Positions 5,906 through 7,025 of a DNA stretch of 7,025 nucleotides are shown piece by piece. The notes beneath the pieces were generated by a model. That model was not told where the DNA came from, searched no databases, and saw nothing but the letters and a program-made list of their open reading frames with translations. This DNA comes from Rhodococcus_D sp039923155 (GTDB lineage: Bacteria > Actinomycetota > Actinomycetes > Mycobacteriales > Mycobacteriaceae), in assembly GCA_039923155.1 (NCBI GenBank), contig JBDTDI010000191.1, forward strand, positions 1-7,025, in the 5' to 3' direction. Each line of letters starts with the position of its first letter. Position 1 is the stretch's first letter. A program made the translations under genes and the position numbers.

Positions 5906-5998
5906 TCCACCCGTCGACCAAGGTCAACAGGACCTGTCAGCGACGCGGGGGCGATGACGTCGCCCCCTGGTCCTGTTGATCTTCGGTCGGTGGGTGGG
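5906..5998 (+). other. Long imperfect hairpin, candidate structured RNA element
   Basis: Positions 5906-5934 pair with 5969-5998 to give 29 base pairs with a single bulged C at 5984. The innermost 11 bp (TCAACAGGACC against GGTCCTGTTGA) are perfect. The four non-Watson-Crick positions (5906/5998, 5913/5991, 5914/5990, 5923/5980) are all G-T and would be G-U pairs in plus-sense RNA but A-C mismatches in minus-sense RNA. The top carries a second perfect stem, GGGGGCGA (5947-5954) with TCGCCCCC (5960-5967), and a TGACG loop. A 12-base unpaired side (5935-5946) faces a single T5968. No T-run follows. It lies between convergent genes, 456 bases past the oxidoreductase stop and just beyond the nrdJ terminator hairpin. 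It could be a small RNA, a processed 3' end, an unusually long bidirectional terminator or a palindromic mobile repeat. The structure is seen; transcription is not shown. Confidence 0.6.
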
Positions 5999-6023
5999 CC
6001 CGTCGCGGCTGACCCCCGGAGAC

Positions 6024-6060
6024 GAGCGCCCCGGGCCCCACGTGGAGGGCCGGGGCGCTC
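6024..6060 (-). terminator. Terminator-like hairpin after nrdJ
   Basis: GAGCGCCCCG (6024-6033) pairs perfectly with CGGGGCGCTC (6051-6060). After a bulged G6034 the stem continues with GCCC (6035-6038) and GGGC (6047-6050), leaving an eight-base loop. It begins 23 bases after the nrdJ stop in the direction of nrdJ transcription. No T-run follows, which is usual for actinobacterial hairpin terminators. Confidence 0.7.
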
Positions 6061-6083
6061 GGCGAGACGCTCTCACCGGTGCA

Positions 6084-7025
6084 TCAGCTGCAGCCGGACG
6101 TGCTCCCACAGCCCTCGCACACGTAGCAGCTGCCCGCGGGGCGCATCTTCGTGCCGCAGGTGAAGCACAGCGGTGCGTCGGTGGCCAGGCCGGTGACGGC
6201 CTCCAGCAGCTCCGAGGTGGAGCCGACCCGCGCGGGGGCCGGGCTGGCCACCGCAACCTCCTTCGGGTCGACGGCCGGGTTGGTGCCGACGCTGGAGCGC
6301 AGGCCCTCCACGTCGACGTCGGCACCTGCGCCGGGGCCGTAGTCGGTGGCGGCCACCGTGGCCGCGCGCTCGTCGGCGGAGAAGATGCCGAGCTCGGCGC
6401 GCTTGTCCATCGTCAGGTGGTCCAGGGCGATGCGGCGGAACAGGTAGTCCACCACCGAGGTGGCGATCCGCACGTCCGGGTCGTCGGTCATGCCTGAGGG
6501 CTCGAACCGGTTGTTGACGAACTTGGACACGTAGGTCTCCAGCGGCACCCCGTACTGCAGCGCGATGGAGATGGCCAGGGAGAACGCGTCCATGACTCCG
6601 GACAGGGTGGACCCCTGCTTGCTCATGTTGATGAAGATCTCGCCGAGCCCACCGTCGGGGTAGGAGCCGGTGGTCAGGTAGCCCTCGGCGCCACCGACCG
6701 CGAAGGACACCGTCTGCGCGGTGCGCTTCTTGGGCAGCCGCTTGCGGGTGGGGCCGGCCGGGACCACCTCGGCGGCCACGGTCTTGTCCGAGGACGCCGA
6801 GCCCGAGCTGCCGGTCGACAGCGGCTGGCCGACCTTGCAGTTGTCGCGGTAGATCGCCAGCGCCTTGACGCCCATCTTCCAGCTGTCGAAGTAGATGCCC
6901 TCGACCTCCTCGACGGTGGCCGACTCGGGCATGTTCACCGTCTTGGAGATGGCCCCGGACAGGAACGGCTGGGCGGCGGCCATCATCCGCACGTGGCCCA
7001 TGTAGTGGATCGTGTTGTCGCCCAT
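6084..7025 (-). CDS. nrdJ: Class II (adenosylcobalamin-dependent) ribonucleotide reductase, C-terminal part
   Basis: The last 313 residues, ending at TGA 6086-6084; the start lies beyond the right edge and the first visible Met is internal. The enzyme reduces ribonucleotides to deoxyribonucleotides with a cobalamin-generated thiyl radical and needs no oxygen. Seen: the end of the catalytic barrel with PFLSGAISKTVNMP (visible residues 20-33); a low-complexity linker (about 70-100); a TSCPD-type domain (about 103-205) with GLGEIFINMSKQG and NNRFEPSGMTDDPD; a second linker; and a C-terminal zinc-ribbon-like tail with Cys287, 290, 300, 303, 306 and 312 (CFTCGTKMRP, CYVCEGCG, SGCS). Tail cysteines in this family hold zinc and pass electrons to the active site. 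The tail is intact. It converges with the oxidoreductase gene and has its own terminator hairpin. In actinomycetes nrdR often precedes nrdJ; that region is outside the window. Confidence 0.95.
   Translation of the reverse strand: MGDNTIHYMGHVRMMAAAQPFLSGAISKTVNMPESATVEEVEGIYFDSWKMGVKALAIYRDNCKVGQPLSTGSSGSASSDKTVAAEVVPAGPTRKRLPKKRTAQTVSFAVGGAEGYLTTGSYPDGGLGEIFINMSKQGSTLSGVMDAFSLAISIALQYGVPLETYVSKFVNNRFEPSGMTDDPDVRIATSVVDYLFRRIALDHLTMDKRAELGIFSADERAATVAATDYGPGAGADVDVEGLRSSVGTNPAVDPKEVAVASPAPARVGSTSELLEAVTGLATDAPLCFTCGTKMRPAGSCYVCEGCGSTSGCS

Noticed and set aside
5548..5979. Plus-strand frame of 143 codons in the intergenic region
   Set aside because: Ser/Pro/Arg-rich, no ribosome binding site or family signal, and it runs through the long hairpin.
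5906..5998. CRISPR repeat or tRNA-like element
   Set aside because: Only one inverted pair is present, with no periodic direct repeats, no TPsiC-like motif and no cloverleaf.
6084..6172. Stand-alone zinc-ribbon protein at the left end of the nrdJ frame
   Set aside because: The cysteine-rich end is in frame and continuous with the TSCPD domain, and is the normal NrdJ tail.

Overview
The window is GC-rich DNA with almost exclusively G/C-ending codons and GTG as well as ATG starts. Together with the gene content (adenosylcobalamin-dependent ribonucleotide reductase, MarR regulator, an F420-reductase-like oxidoreductase), this points to a high-GC actinobacterial (actinomycete) chromosome. No IS element, phage gene, tRNA, rRNA or CRISPR array is visible, so it reads as ordinary chromosome with one unusually structured non-coding stretch.

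Layout, left to right. (1) Positions 1-646, minus strand: the start-side part of a YiiX-like permuted papain-fold (C92-type) cysteine hydrolase that runs off the left edge. (2) 664-837, plus: a 57-residue protein with one hydrophobic N-terminal segment, diverging from the hydrolase across only 17 bp and probably translated from a leaderless mRNA. (3) 859-1362, minus: a MarR-family repressor. (4) 1363-1433: the divergent MarR/ClC control region, with an AT-rich TATAGT box inside a TTGTACA-N15-TGTACAA inverted repeat that is a good candidate operator. (5) 1434-5449, plus: a likely three-gene operon. It holds a ClC-family chloride transporter with two CBS domains, a CPA1 cation/proton antiporter of the K+/H+ (NhaP2/CvrA-like) type with a C-terminal RCK_C domain, and an NADP-binding F420-reductase-like oxidoreductase. 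(6) 5450-6083: 634 bp between convergent genes, with no convincing gene but several strong hairpins, including a 29-bp imperfect stem at 5906-5998. (7) 6084-7025, minus: the C-terminal 313 residues of the class II ribonucleotide reductase NrdJ, followed by its own terminator-like hairpin; the start lies beyond the right edge.

How the genes may work together (inference): the MarR protein probably represses itself and the ClC-antiporter-oxidoreductase operon. A chloride pathway next to a K+/H+ antiporter would give an ion and pH homeostasis module for KCl and proton balance across the membrane. Both transporters carry cytosolic regulatory domains (CBS, RCK_C) that usually sense nucleotides. The oxidoreductase may link the module to redox state, but its substrate cannot be read from sequence.

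The most unusual item is the 5906-5998 hairpin. Its four non-Watson-Crick positions would all be G-U pairs in a plus-sense RNA and A-C mismatches in a minus-sense one, which suggests, weakly on one sequence, a structured plus-strand RNA.
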